Of a DNA stretch of 64,000 nucleotides, positions 20,846-29,265 are shown in pieces. The notes below the pieces were generated by a model. That model did not search any database. It saw only the letters and a list, made by a program, of their open reading frames with translations, and was not told where the DNA came from. Source of the stretch: Rhodococcus sp. CH91. Its GTDB lineage: Bacteria > Actinomycetota > Actinomycetes > Mycobacteriales > Mycobacteriaceae. Position 1 is the first letter of the stretch, and each line of letters opens with the position of its first letter. Both the position numbers and the translations under genes were made by a program. The DNA lies in assembly GCF_022554085.1 (NCBI RefSeq), contig NZ_JAKFYR010000016.1, positions 1-64,000 of the forward strand, in the 5' to 3' direction.

Positions 20846-21727
20846 TCAGGATGCGGTGACGGCCCGCTCGGTCACCCGCTCGGTTCCGACCGGGCGGAGG
20901 AACAGGGGCAGCACCACGGCGAGATAGACCAGCCAGGCGACGACCTGCAGCACTGTGGGGTCGGGCCGGAAGTTGAAGATCCCCTGCGCGACGGTGCCGT
21001 ACCAGCTGGAGGTGTCGAAGGTGGACGAGATATCGAACGCCATCGTGGATCCGCCGGGGAGCAGACCGGCGATCTGCAGCGCCCGGACGCCGTAGGCGAG
21101 GATGCCTGCCGCGACGACGACGAGGAGTATTCCGGTGTAGCGGAAGAACCGGGCGAAATCGATCCGCACGGCCCCGATGTACAGCAGGACGGTGAGTGCG
21201 GCGGCGACCACGATGCCGAGCAGCAGCCCGACGAGCGGCCACGTGCTCCCGGCGCTGTTCTCGGCGTAGCCCACGAGCAGCAATGCCGTCTCCACTCCTT
21301 CGCGACCGACCGCGAAGAAGGCGGTCGCGGCCACAGCAACCGGTCCGACCGCCAGGGCCCGGCCCATGCCGCCGCGTAATCGCCCGGAGATGGACGAGGC
21401 GGCGGTGCGCATCCACAAGACCATCGCGGTGACGATCGCGACCGCGACGAGCGAAGCGAGTCCGCTGAGGAGTTCCGCCGCCGTGCCGGTCACGGTCGAG
21501 GTGCCGTAGTGGATGACACCGAAGATCACGGCCACCATCGCCACAGCCGAGCCGACACCGGCCCAGACCCACTTCAGTGCGTCGCGGCGCCCCGATTTGA
21601 CCAGGAAGGCGACGAGGATCATCACCACGATGCCCGTCTCGAGGCCTTCTCGGACGCCGATGAGGCCACTGCCGAACACTTGCGTCACGATGGAGGGCGC
21701 TTCGGCACCCGCGGCGGAGGCGGACAC
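20846..21727 (-). CDS. efeU: FTR1-family iron permease EfeU
   Basis: A 293-residue polytopic permease of the oxidase-dependent Fe transporter family. Two REGxE iron-conducting motifs are present: REGLE in 'GVREGLETGIVVMIL' (helix 1) and REGVE in 'VGREGVETALLLVG' (helix 4). About seven hydrophobic helices are visible. It is first in the operon, 80 bases downstream of an IdeR/DtxR-like site, so iron repression is expected. Confidence 0.93.
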   Translation of the reverse strand: MSASAAGAEAPSIVTQVFGSGLIGVREGLETGIVVMILVAFLVKSGRRDALKWVWAGVGSAVAMVAVIFGVIHYGTSTVTGTAAELLSGLASLVAVAIVTAMVLWMRTAASSISGRLRGGMGRALAVGPVAVAATAFFAVGREGVETALLLVGYAENSAGSTWPLVGLLLGIVVAAALTVLLYIGAVRIDFARFFRYTGILLVVVAAGILAYGVRALQIAGLLPGGSTMAFDISSTFDTSSWYGTVAQGIFNFRPDPTVLQVVAWLVYLAVVLPLFLRPVGTERVTERAVTAS

Positions 21728-21806
21728 GGCATGTACTCCTGATGTGGATCGGACGGCCGAGCTTCCTCATCCCGTGTGGAGGCGGGACCGCGTCGAGTAG
21801 CTGGGG

Positions 21807-21825
21807 TGAACCTAGCATTCCCTAA
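21807..21825 (-). promoter_or_regulatory. IdeR/DtxR-like iron box upstream of efeU
   Basis: The 19 bases TGAACCTAGCATTCCCTAA read on the minus strand as TTAGGGAATGCTAGGTTCA. This matches the DtxR/IdeR consensus (TTAGGTTAGSCTAACCTAA) at about 12 positions, including the outer TTAGG and central GCTA. It lies ~80 bases upstream of the efeU start. Iron-dependent repression is inferred. Confidence 0.45.
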
Positions 21826-21953
21826 GGTGTCGCGAAACCGCCTCGGGCGTAATGATCTTCGATCGTCCCTTCTGTGCCGATTGTCCTTTCCCGCCGGCGC
21901 GGTTCCCGTCGCGATGCCGTGCGGTCCCGGGAGTGACCGGAGCCACCCGACCT

Positions 21954-21987
21954 CTTTTCTTGACTAATTCCAGAAAAGGGGCATACT
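21954..21987 (+). promoter_or_regulatory. furA promoter with FurA-type operator
   Basis: CTTTTCT (21954-21960) and AGAAAAG (21972-21978) form a perfect inverted repeat around a TTGACT -35 (21960-21965). A CATACT -10 follows at 21982-21987. The AT-rich block TTGACTAATTCCAGAAAA closely resembles the conserved FurA-bound promoter of mycobacterial furA-katG. The spacing puts the transcription start at or next to the ATG (21995), so the mRNA is probably leaderless. Confidence 0.75.
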
Positions 21988-21994
21988 TGGTGCC

Positions 21995-22429
21995 ATGCAA
22001 CAAGGACACGAGCATCACTTCGACCCCCAGGAGCGGTTGCGTTCCGTGGGTTTGCGGGTGACGTCTCCCCGCGTTGCCGTATTGAAAACTGTTGCCGAGC
22101 ATCCGCACTCGGATGCAGACCGGATCGCCGCGCAGGTTCGTGACGAACTCGGTTCGGTGTCGACGCAAGCCGTCTACGACGTGCTCAAAGCGTGCGTGGC
22201 GCACGGTCTGCTCCGCCGGATCGAACCGGCCGGATCACCCGCACGGTACGAGACCCGCATCGGCGACAACCATCATCACCTCGTCTGCCGCGCCTGCGGC
22301 ACGGTCGTCGACATCGACTGCGTCGTCGGGGCAGCGCCCTGCCTGACGCCGTCCGACGACCACGGTTTCGTCATCGACGAAGCCGAGGTCACCTTCTGGG
22401 GCCTGTGCCCCGACTGCCGCGACAACTAA
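21995..22429 (+). CDS. furA: Fur-family redox/iron-responsive repressor FurA
   Basis: A 144-residue Fur protein. The winged-helix N-terminus contains '[26 protein letters not shown]' and '[19 protein letters not shown]'. The dimerisation domain has the metal-binding '[12 protein letters not shown]' and a C-terminal CPDC pair, so both CxxC zinc motifs are present. In mycobacteria FurA represses itself and the adjacent catalase-peroxidase. Here the partner is a monofunctional catalase. No ribosome site precedes the ATG, consistent with the leaderless promoter described above. Confidence 0.92.
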   Translation: MQQGHEHHFDPQERLRSVGLRVTSPRVAVLKTVAEHPHSDADRIAAQVRDELGSVSTQAVYDVLKACVAHGLLRRIEPAGSPARYETRIGDNHHHLVCRACGTVVDIDCVVGAAPCLTPSDDHGFVIDEAEVTFWGLCPDCRDN

Positions 22430-22447
22430 TTCCCGCTCACTTCACCG

Positions 22448-22478
22448 GTAGCCCGGGTCCGCCACGGACCCGAGCTAC
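22448..22478 (+). promoter_or_regulatory. Stem-loop in the furA-katA spacer
   Basis: GTAGC (22448-22452) pairs with GCTAC (22474-22478), and GGGTCC (22455-22460) pairs with GGACCC (22466-22471). It could partially terminate after furA or act as a processing/stability element ahead of katA. No poly-U follows. Confidence 0.45.
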
Positions 22479-22524
22479 GGGTTCGTGTCCCGATACCCGG
22501 AACACCCGTATTCGGAGGTCATCC

Positions 22525-23982
22525 ATGACGAACGCCCGTCACACCACCAACAACGTCGGTATCCCCGTCGCGAGCGACGACGAGTCGCTGACCGCGGGCA
22601 CTCAGGGCCCCATCCTGCTGCACGACCACTATCTGGTCGAGAAGCTCGCACACTTCAATCGCGAGCGGGTACCCGAGCGGGTCGTGCACGCCAAGGGCGG
22701 CGGTGCGTTCGGTGAACTCCTCGTCACCGAGGACGTCTCCGCCTACACCAAGGCCAAGCTGTTCCAGCCCGGTGCGAAAACCGAGGTGCTGGCGCGCTTT
22801 TCGACCGTTGCAGGGGAGCAGGGCAGCCCCGACACCTGGCGCGACCCGCGTGGTTTCGCGCTGAAGTTCTACACCGAGGACGGGAACTACGACCTCGTCG
22901 GCAACAACACCCCGGTCTTCTTCATCAAGGATCCGATCAAGTTCCCGGACTTCATCCACTCGCAGAAGCGTCTGCCCGGTTCGGGGCTGCGCGACCACAC
23001 CATGCAGTGGGACTTCTGGACCCTGCGTCCGGAGACCGCCCATCAGGTCACCTGGCTCATGGGCGACCGCGGTCTGCCCCGCACCTGGCGGAACATGGAC
23101 GGCTTCGGATCGCACACCTACCAGTGGATCAATGCTGCCGGTGAACGCTTCTGGGTCAAGTACCACTTCAAGACCGACCAGGGCATCGAGTGCCTCACCC
23201 AGGCCGAGGCCGACCGGCTGGCGGGATCGGATCCGGACCACCACCGGGCCGACCTGTACCAGGCGATCGAGCGTGGCGAATTCCCGAGCTGGACGCTCCA
23301 CGTGCAGATCATGCCGGTCGCGGAGGCGGAGAACTACCGGTTCAACCCGTTCGACCTGACGAAGGTCTGGTCACAGAGGGACTACCCGCTCGTCAAGGTC
23401 GGCGTCATGACCCTGAACCGCAACCCGCGCAACTTCTTCGCCGAGATCGAGCAGGCCGCGTTCGCGCCGTCGAACGTCGTGCCGGGTGTCGGCTTCTCGC
23501 CCGACAAGATGCTGCTCGGCCGTGTCTTCTCCTACGCCGACGCGCACCGCTACCGCATCGGCGTGAACCACGCGCAGTTGCCGGTCAACGCGCCGAAGAG
23601 CCGTGTCAACTCCTACAGCAAGGAGGGCAACATGGCCTACAACTTCAACGATCCGGAGACGCCGGTGTACGCGCCGAACAGCTTCGGCGGCCCGCACGCC
23701 GATCCCGAGCGCGCCGGTGACGAAGGAGTGTGGGGCTTCGGCACCGAGGCAGTGCGCGCCGGATACGTCCGGCACGCCGAGGACGACGATTTCGGGCAGG
23801 CCGGAACCCTCGTCCGGGAGGTCATGAACGACGAGGAACGCGATCGGCTCGTGAGCAACATCGTCGGTCACGTCCTCGGCGGTACCTCGGAGGCGCTCTA
23901 CGAGCGGATCTTCGAGTACTGGCGCAACGTGGACGAGGAACTCGGCAAGCGTGTCGAGGCCGGAGTACGCGCGGGAGCCTGA
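22525..23982 (+). CDS. katA: Monofunctional haem catalase
   Basis: Dismutates hydrogen peroxide in the cytoplasm. The 485-residue clade-3-size catalase shows the distal His in '[12 protein letters not shown]', the distal Asn in '[12 protein letters not shown]', and the proximal Tyr in '[14 protein letters not shown]'. The segment '[18 protein letters not shown]' is also diagnostic. ATG 22525 is preceded by CGGAGG. It lies 95 bases after furA with a hairpin between, so it is most likely expressed from the FurA-controlled promoter. Confidence 0.95.
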   Translation: MTNARHTTNNVGIPVASDDESLTAGTQGPILLHDHYLVEKLAHFNRERVPERVVHAKGGGAFGELLVTEDVSAYTKAKLFQPGAKTEVLARFSTVAGEQGSPDTWRDPRGFALKFYTEDGNYDLVGNNTPVFFIKDPIKFPDFIHSQKRLPGSGLRDHTMQWDFWTLRPETAHQVTWLMGDRGLPRTWRNMDGFGSHTYQWINAAGERFWVKYHFKTDQGIECLTQAEADRLAGSDPDHHRADLYQAIERGEFPSWTLHVQIMPVAEAENYRFNPFDLTKVWSQRDYPLVKVGVMTLNRNPRNFFAEIEQAAFAPSNVVPGVGFSPDKMLLGRVFSYADAHRYRIGVNHAQLPVNAPKSRVNSYSKEGNMAYNFNDPETPVYAPNSFGGPHADPERAGDEGVWGFGTEAVRAGYVRHAEDDDFGQAGTLVREVMNDEERDRLVSNIVGHVLGGTSEALYERIFEYWRNVDEELGKRVEAGVRAGA

Positions 23983-24019
23983 TCTCCCCGCCGCGGCCGG
24001 GCGGGAGGGCGTCGGCCGG

Positions 24020-24082
24020 TCAGGCCAGGCCCCACAGGTAGATCAGAGTGGCCAGTGCCAGCACGATCCATGTGTTGTCCAT
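24020..24082 (-). CDS. 20-residue single-pass membrane microprotein
   Basis: The ORF encodes MDNTWIVLALATLIYLWGLA, a short polar N-terminus followed by an uninterrupted hydrophobic stretch long enough to span a membrane. It starts at ATG 24082 behind a strong GGAGGGAG ribosome site with about 6-base spacing and uses common high-GC codons. It is convergent with katA (37 bases between stops) and divergent from the DUF457 gene. Nothing is known of its function. It could be a subunit-like regulator of a membrane complex. The strong ribosome site is the main argument that it is real. Confidence 0.55.
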   Translation of the reverse strand: MDNTWIVLALATLIYLWGLA

Positions 24083-24150
24083 GACGTTCTCCCTCCGGTC
24101 GAGGAACCACAACTCCATCATCCGCCGACGGCATCCGCCGTCCGTCGAAC

Positions 24151-24182
24151 AGGGTCGCTCACCTTCCACGGTGAGCGGCCCT
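24151..24182. promoter_or_regulatory. Inverted repeat between the microprotein and the DUF457 gene
   Basis: CGCTCACC (24156-24163) and GGTGAGCG (24170-24177), extended outward by AGGG/CCCT, form a near-perfect stem with a 6-base loop. It lies upstream of both divergent genes, so it is more likely an operator or 5' UTR hairpin than a terminator. Confidence 0.4.
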
Positions 24183-24322
24183 GTCGTCGTCAGGGGACCG
24201 TACCCGCTTTCGAACATGCGTGTGACGGATGTGTCCGGTGTGGTTGTTAGGTTGGAGATCCGCGCCGGCGGCTCCCCGTCCGGCCCGCAGTCGCGTCCGC
24301 TCGTCGAAAGGTTTCGTCCGAC

Positions 24323-25156
24323 ATGGTGATGGGCCCTACCCATGCAGTATCCGGAGCGCTGGTGGGTCTCATCGTCGCCGATGTGCTTCCCCCCGAGTGG
24401 GGCGCGCCCGCGTCCACAGCCGAGACGTTCGCCTTCGCGGCGGTGTGTTCGGGCGCCGCGCTCCTTCCCGACCTCGACACGGCACAATCGACGGTCGCGC
24501 GGTCGTTCGGTCCCGTCAGCCAGGCGTTCGCGCGGGGCGTCGACGCGGTCTCGCTCGGGTACTACTCGGTGACGAAGGGCAAGCGCGACCGGAAACGACG
24601 GGGCGGCCACCGCACCATGACGCACACCGCGTTGTTCGCGATCCTGCTCGGACTGGGCGTCTCGGCGCTCGTGGCGCGCTTCGGACGCGAGGCGATCATC
24701 GGCGTCCTGTTCGTCACCCTCGGTCTCGCCCTGCGCGGGTTGTTCGGCACGTGGTCGAAACGGCGTGGCTGGGTCGTCGTCACCCTGAGCGCACTCGTCC
24801 TGTCGATCCTGTCGTGGAGATGGTTCCCCGAGGAGGTCGCCTCCACCGGGCTGGGTGTCGCCGTCGCACTCGGATGCGCGACACACTGTCTCGGCGACGC
24901 GGTCACCAAGGAGGGGATTCCCTTCCTCGCACCCTTCGTGCCGTGGCGCGGGTCGCGGTGGTGGGAGATCAAACTGCCCTCGATGCTGTCCATCCGGGCG
25001 GGCGGCCCGTTCGAGATGGGATTCCTGGGGCCGGCTCTCACCGTCGCGGCGGTCGCGCTCGCGATCTGGTCGGTCGACGGCGCGCCCGAACACATTCTCG
25101 GCACGCTGGAGGCATCGGGACTGTCGTTCTGGGAGGGCGACCTCGCAAACCGGTAG
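24323..25156 (+). CDS. DUF457/YdjM-type membrane-bound predicted metal-dependent hydrolase
   Basis: A 277-residue membrane protein. It begins with 'GPTHAVSGALVGLIVADVLPPEW' and has 'SGAALLPDLDTAQSTVAR' (DxD in a loop), 'GGHRTMTHTALFAILLGLG' (HRxxTH) and 'GCATHCLGDAVTKEGIP' (HxxxD). These are the conserved metal-ligand positions of the YdjM/DUF457 (PF04307) family. Several hydrophobic helices surround them. In E. coli YdjM is LexA-regulated, but I see no LexA box here. The start may be Met 24323 or the next Met two codons on. Function unknown. Confidence 0.82.
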   Translation: MVMGPTHAVSGALVGLIVADVLPPEWGAPASTAETFAFAAVCSGAALLPDLDTAQSTVARSFGPVSQAFARGVDAVSLGYYSVTKGKRDRKRRGGHRTMTHTALFAILLGLGVSALVARFGREAIIGVLFVTLGLALRGLFGTWSKRRGWVVVTLSALVLSILSWRWFPEEVASTGLGVAVALGCATHCLGDAVTKEGIPFLAPFVPWRGSRWWEIKLPSMLSIRAGGPFEMGFLGPALTVAAVALAIWSVDGAPEHILGTLEASGLSFWEGDLANR

Positions 25157-25173
25157 CGGCACTGGCCCGTAAA

Positions 25174-25187
25174 CAGAACTTGTTCTA
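25174..25187 (+). promoter_or_regulatory. KstR-type operator upstream of the cholesterol oxidase
   Basis: CAGAACTTGTTCTA fits the KstR consensus TnnAACnnGTTnnA at every fixed position except the first base. The core AGAAC-TT-GTTCT is a perfect palindrome, 47 bases before the GTG start. KstR is the TetR repressor of sterol catabolism in Mycobacterium and Rhodococcus. Regulation is inferred from site and gene together. Confidence 0.7.
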
Positions 25188-25233
25188 TTTTCGACGGGAT
25201 CCGTGTCCGCCGAACAGAACGGAGCTCGCCCCC

Positions 25234-26982
25234 GTGAGCGCTCGTACCTCAGGCCCCACCATCAGTCGTCGAGGTCTTCTCGGAGCCGCCGCAGGAGCGA
25301 CCGTCCTGGCAGGTACCGGATGGACGCTCGCAGGCGCGGTACCGCTCGGCGATCCGGCCGCGACGATCCCGGCGCCTCCGGAGTTCCCGGCCGACATACC
25401 GCTGTCACAGCAACAGTTCGTCAACTGGGCCAAGACCATCCGGTTCGACGCCGTGTGGACGGCGACCGCTCGCAGTGCCGACGACGTCGTCCGCCTCGCG
25501 AACTGGGCACACTCTCACGGTTTCCGCATCCGCCCACGCGGATCCATGCACAGCTGGAGCCCCCTCACGCTCGAAGCCGGGCAGGAGATCGGCAACGTCG
25601 TGCTCGTCGACACCATGTCGCAGCTGAATCAGGTGGCCGTCGACGCCGCTGCCCCACCCGCCCGGGTGACGGCCGGCGCGGGCGCGAGCATCGAAGCGAT
25701 CCTCACCGCGCTCGAAGCGAACGGACTCGGCTGGGCCAACTCGCCCGCGATCGGCGACATCTCCATCGCGGGCGCACTGTCGATCGGCGCCCACGGAGCC
25801 ACCTATCCGGCCGCGGGGGAGACCGTGATCCCCGGCCAGTCGTTCGGCTCCCTGTCCAATCTCGTCCTCGCCCTCACCGCCGTGGTGTGGAACGCATCGG
25901 CCGGTGTGTACGAACTCCGCGAATTCCGCCGGGCCGACCCGGAGATCGGTCCGCTCCTCGCCCATCTCGGGCGCACCTTCGTCACATCCGTGACCCTGCA
26001 GGCCGGCGCGAACTACCGGTTGCGCTGCCAGAGTTTCACCGACATCCCGTGGCGCGAACTGTTCGCTCCACCCGGATCGCCGGGTCGCACGTTCGAGCGA
26101 TACGTCGAGGAGCACGGACGCGTCGAAGCGATCTGGTTCCCCTTCACGGAGACACCCTGGCTCAAGATCTGGTCCGTCTCCCCGGAGAAACCGGCAGCGT
26201 CCCGTGAGGTGCAGGGCCCCTACAACTACTTCTTCTCCGACAGCCTGCCGGAGGAGGTCACCGGCCTTCTGGGGCAGGTCGCGCGTGGCGCCCAGGCCGT
26301 CACCCCGGCGTTCGGGGCCTCGCAGTTCGGTGCCGTGGCGGCGGGACTCGCCGCAACCGGCACGAACGACCTGTGGGGATGGTCGAAGGACCTGCTGTTC
26401 TACCTGCGTGCGACGACCCTGCGGGTCGTCGCGGGCGGGGGCGTCGTGGTGACCCGGCGCGACAACATCGCCCGCGTCATCAACGAATTCACGACGTGGC
26501 TGCACGAACGGATGACGCACTACGCCTCGCAGGGGCAGTACCCCGTCAACATGCCCTTCGAGGTGCGGCTGTGCAAGATCGACGACGTCGACGAGGTGCT
26601 CGTCGACGCCGCCGGAGCGCCCGACCTGTCGCCCGTGCGTCCTCGGCCCGACCGGCCGGATTGGGACACGGCGATCTGGCTCAACGTGGTCTCGATTCCC
26701 GGCACCGCAGGAATGCCGGCCTTCTTCCGCGAGATGGAGCAGTGGATGGCCGCCCACTATTCGGGCGACTACGCGACCTTCCGCTCCGAGTGGTCGAAGG
26801 GATGGGCATTCGACGACCAGGGCGGCTATCGCGATCCGGGCTTCCTCGACGGCACGGTGCCGGCCATGTATCGCACCGGGCTCCCGTCCGGCCAGGGCTG
26901 GGATGCCGCGCTCGCCGCCTTCGAGCGGTACGACCCCAATCGCGTGTTCAGCAACCGGTTCCTCGATCGTTTCCTACCCTGA
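25234..26982 (+). CDS. Class II (VAO-family) cholesterol oxidase, Tat-exported
   Basis: A 582-residue FAD enzyme that oxidises and isomerises cholesterol to cholest-4-en-3-one outside the cell. A twin-arginine signal (SRRGLLGAAAGAT, residues ~11-23) is followed by an FAD_binding_4 domain. PRGSMHSW contains His106, matching the covalently flavinylated His of class II enzymes, and 'IAGALSIGAHG' follows. The C-terminal two-thirds resembles the cholesterol-oxidase substrate-binding domain ('RLCKIDDVDEVLVD', ending 'FERYDPNRVFSNRFLDRF'). GTG 25234 follows GGAG. A KstR-like box lies upstream. A sugar-lactone oxidase is the alternative family but fits the C-terminus less well. Confidence 0.85.
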   Translation: MSARTSGPTISRRGLLGAAAGATVLAGTGWTLAGAVPLGDPAATIPAPPEFPADIPLSQQQFVNWAKTIRFDAVWTATARSADDVVRLANWAHSHGFRIRPRGSMHSWSPLTLEAGQEIGNVVLVDTMSQLNQVAVDAAAPPARVTAGAGASIEAILTALEANGLGWANSPAIGDISIAGALSIGAHGATYPAAGETVIPGQSFGSLSNLVLALTAVVWNASAGVYELREFRRADPEIGPLLAHLGRTFVTSVTLQAGANYRLRCQSFTDIPWRELFAPPGSPGRTFERYVEEHGRVEAIWFPFTETPWLKIWSVSPEKPAASREVQGPYNYFFSDSLPEEVTGLLGQVARGAQAVTPAFGASQFGAVAAGLAATGTNDLWGWSKDLLFYLRATTLRVVAGGGVVVTRRDNIARVINEFTTWLHERMTHYASQGQYPVNMPFEVRLCKIDDVDEVLVDAAGAPDLSPVRPRPDRPDWDTAIWLNVVSIPGTAGMPAFFREMEQWMAAHYSGDYATFRSEWSKGWAFDDQGGYRDPGFLDGTVPAMYRTGLPSGQGWDAALAAFERYDPNRVFSNRFLDRFLP

Positions 26983-26995
26983 TCGTCGGCCGGGA

Positions 26996-29017
26996 TCAGG
27001 CGTCGCCGTCGGCCTCCGCCGGTGAGGGCGCCGGATGCTCCGTTTGTTGGGGGGCAGCAGGAACCCATGCGCGTAGTGGCTGAACCACCTCGCCGTAGAA
27101 AGCGTCGGCTGAAGACGTCACACTCGTGATGAAGCCTGTTGCGGTACCCGACGACCGGCGACTGCCCAGCGCGAATGTCTGCTCGAGAGTAAATGACACG
27201 ATGTCGCCGACGCGTCCCTCGATCAGCATTCGTGGATCAGCGCGCACAGTATCGAGGTGCTCGCACGCTTCGTTACCCCGTTCGGAGAACACGGCTTCGA
27301 GTCGTACATTTCCCGGTGCGGTCTTCAACTGCTTGAGCAGCCACGACACTCTCTTACGGGAGGTGCCTTCGTCGGGTGCCTCGACGGTCGTGCGACACCG
27401 GACCTTGTTGGTGTGCAGGTCCGCCGAGACCACGAGGTCGCCTGCAGTATCCGGAATCCGTAGCACCGCTTCGAATACCCCCTCGGTTGCAAGCCTCTCG
27501 GCGATGTAGGCATTCCGCGCGTCCGGGTCGGTCACGAAACGACGCGGCAGGACATGCGTAACCGGGACGCCCAGTTCCGCAGTGAACCTCAACGCCAGGT
27601 GACGGGCCAACGCGACCCAGGTACTCGCGACCATCAGTGCTTTGGAATCACCGGCACGAAGCGTGCCCGCTGTGACGGCGTCACGAACGGCAACCCAGTA
27701 CCGTCCCATATCGACGAATTCCGAGACACCACTGCGCGGGTGATCGATATAGCGGAGGAATTCACGCAGGATCCAATCCTGGAGATCGTTTTCGAGTCCC
27801 CCGTGGGAGAGCACCATGCGTGCCTCGTGGGCGATCTCGGCCCAGGAGAGGTGCCGAAGCGAAACCTTGGTGAGCTTGCGCCGATCCACTGCGACAGGAA
27901 GTTCCCCCGCAGCTGCGGGGATGTCGTTCGAAATACTGACGACGACGTCGTACTTCTTGCGACGTGCGACGTCCAAGTAGTTCTCGAGCTGTTCCCGCTT
28001 GAGTTTGCCGTTGCCCGTTTTCACCTCGACCAGACCCGTCCAGCGTCTGGTTCCACGCGCCACCTTGAGCACCGCGTCCGGTACGACACGGGATTCCCCG
28101 CGCTCGTACGGTACTTCCAGATAACCCTCGAAAGTCCCCGCAGGAGCACCGAGGCGAAGGCACACCGCACGGGCGAACAGCGGTACTGCCTGCATGGTGG
28201 CTACGAGTGCTGAAGTCGCGCGACGTTCCTGCTCGTCACCCGCACCGATTCCGGCTACGGAGAAGAGGCGCGCAGGCTGCCAGCTTTCTTGTTCGGCCTG
28301 CGAGAAGGTGATCGATTTGGCCCTTCGCGCGGTTCTCTTGACCGTGCGTACGCCGGACTTCTGCCGCGTAGAGGCGGTGCTCGTCGGGGCAGGAGCGGAC
28401 CCCGGGGCCGATGGGTCGGTCTCTTGTTCTTCGGTCGTAGGCGTGGACACGACCGGGGGCGGGTCCTGCACACCGTCTTCGCCGGCGTCATCCACCTCTA
28501 CGCCGTAGTCCTGCGCCAAACCTGCAAGACCTGAGTCCCATCCTTGCCCTATCGCCCGGACTTTCCAGGCACCGTCCCGGCGATAGACTTCGCCGAATAC
28601 GAACGCTGACTCGGAATCTGCGTCGGCAGTGATGTACTCGGCTACCGGACGCCCTGTCGGGTCTACGACTCGCAAGGTGAGCTTGCCGAGGGCACCGAAT
28701 GTGCCGTCGGAGAGACTGCCGGCGAGTGCGATCGTGTGTACATCCTCGGGGACCGTCGCGAGGTCCACACTGATGCGTGCTTGCGCGCCTTCTTCCGTCG
28801 CGCCATTCCCGAGGAAGCGAACGGATCCGTCGGATGATTCCGGTTGGTTGTAGAAGACGAAGTCCGCATCGGACCTCACCTTGCCGGCGTCCCCAAGAAG
28901 TAATGCGGAGGCGTCCACTTCGGTCTCTGCTTCGGTCCAACCCAGCACGATGTCGATATGGGAGACGTCCGTCGGGAGCGGCATGTTCTGCCCCTTGGCG
29001 AGAAGTGGGAAATCCAT
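26996..29017 (-). CDS. TerD domain fused to a PD-(D/E)XK nuclease-like domain
   Basis: A 673-residue fusion. Residues 1-175 are a TerD (tellurium/stress) domain: 'LLAKGQNMPL', 'DASALLL', 'GKVRSDADFVFYNQPESSDG', 'VFGEVYRRDGAWKVRAIGQG'. A Pro/Thr/acid-rich linker (~178-220) and a basic stretch follow. Residues ~260-400 resemble a restriction-endonuclease fold: PD at 313-314, then EVK at 331-333 (PD-x16-ExK), and 'QLENYLDVARRKKYDVVVSISN'. The remainder ('HPRSGVSEFVDMG...WVAVRDAV') is unassigned. ATG 29017 has AAGG upstream. The gene stands alone, with no methylase or other ter genes beside it. A nucleic-acid-targeting stress or defence role is inference. Confidence 0.8.
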   Translation of the reverse strand: MDFPLLAKGQNMPLPTDVSHIDIVLGWTEAETEVDASALLLGDAGKVRSDADFVFYNQPESSDGSVRFLGNGATEEGAQARISVDLATVPEDVHTIALAGSLSDGTFGALGKLTLRVVDPTGRPVAEYITADADSESAFVFGEVYRRDGAWKVRAIGQGWDSGLAGLAQDYGVEVDDAGEDGVQDPPPVVSTPTTEEQETDPSAPGSAPAPTSTASTRQKSGVRTVKRTARRAKSITFSQAEQESWQPARLFSVAGIGAGDEQERRATSALVATMQAVPLFARAVCLRLGAPAGTFEGYLEVPYERGESRVVPDAVLKVARGTRRWTGLVEVKTGNGKLKREQLENYLDVARRKKYDVVVSISNDIPAAAGELPVAVDRRKLTKVSLRHLSWAEIAHEARMVLSHGGLENDLQDWILREFLRYIDHPRSGVSEFVDMGRYWVAVRDAVTAGTLRAGDSKALMVASTWVALARHLALRFTAELGVPVTHVLPRRFVTDPDARNAYIAERLATEGVFEAVLRIPDTAGDLVVSADLHTNKVRCRTTVEAPDEGTSRKRVSWLLKQLKTAPGNVRLEAVFSERGNEACEHLDTVRADPRMLIEGRVGDIVSFTLEQTFALGSRRSSGTATGFITSVTSSADAFYGEVVQPLRAWVPAAPQQTEHPAPSPAEADGDA

Positions 29018-29067
29018 CAGTGCACCTTCATTCCAGTGGCAGTCGTGCGCGCGGTATCGATCGCTAC

Positions 29068-29100
29068 TGAAACATCGAAGGCAATGAGTCCGACGTTTCA
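29068..29100. promoter_or_regulatory. Inverted repeat upstream of the TerD-nuclease gene
   Basis: TGAAACATCG (29068-29077) and CGACGTTTCA (29091-29100) are complementary at 9 of 10 positions with a 13-base spacer. They lie 51 bases before the TerD-nuclease start. A repressor site is possible. No cognate regulator gene is adjacent. Confidence 0.35.
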
Positions 29101-29193
29101 CGATGGGCGCAAGTGAATTACCGGTGTCAGTTGTCGACCGGCGAATCGTCGAGCTGGTGATGAATCGGAACCCGTGGACCCGGGGGAGGAATA

Positions 29194-29265
29194 CCCTGCT
29201 CTTACATCCTGCAGGGACCGGCCGGAAACCCCGTTCCGTCGCTGTGACGGGTGGGTCCCTTCGGG
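29194..29265 (+). promoter_or_regulatory. Structured 5' leader of the amino-acid permease with mutually exclusive stems
   Basis: CCCTGC (29194-29199) can pair with GCAGGG (29211-29216), while the overlapping GGGACC (29214-29219) can pair with GGTCCC (29254-29259) around an inner CCGTC/GACGG hairpin (29236-29250). The two pairings share GGG and cannot coexist. TCCC-TTC-GGGGA then sits directly before the GGGGAAAGG ribosome site. I could not match it to a known riboswitch class. Confidence 0.35.

Noticed and set aside
24140-24182. The 24151-24182 hairpin as a terminator
   Set aside because: It lies upstream of both divergent genes, not after either, so termination is not its likely role.
27880-27995. 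A recombinase or integrase in the TerD-nuclease gene
   Set aside because: The conserved 'VEVKTG' and 'QLENYLDVAR' segments fit a PD-(D/E)XK nuclease rather than a Tyr or Ser recombinase.
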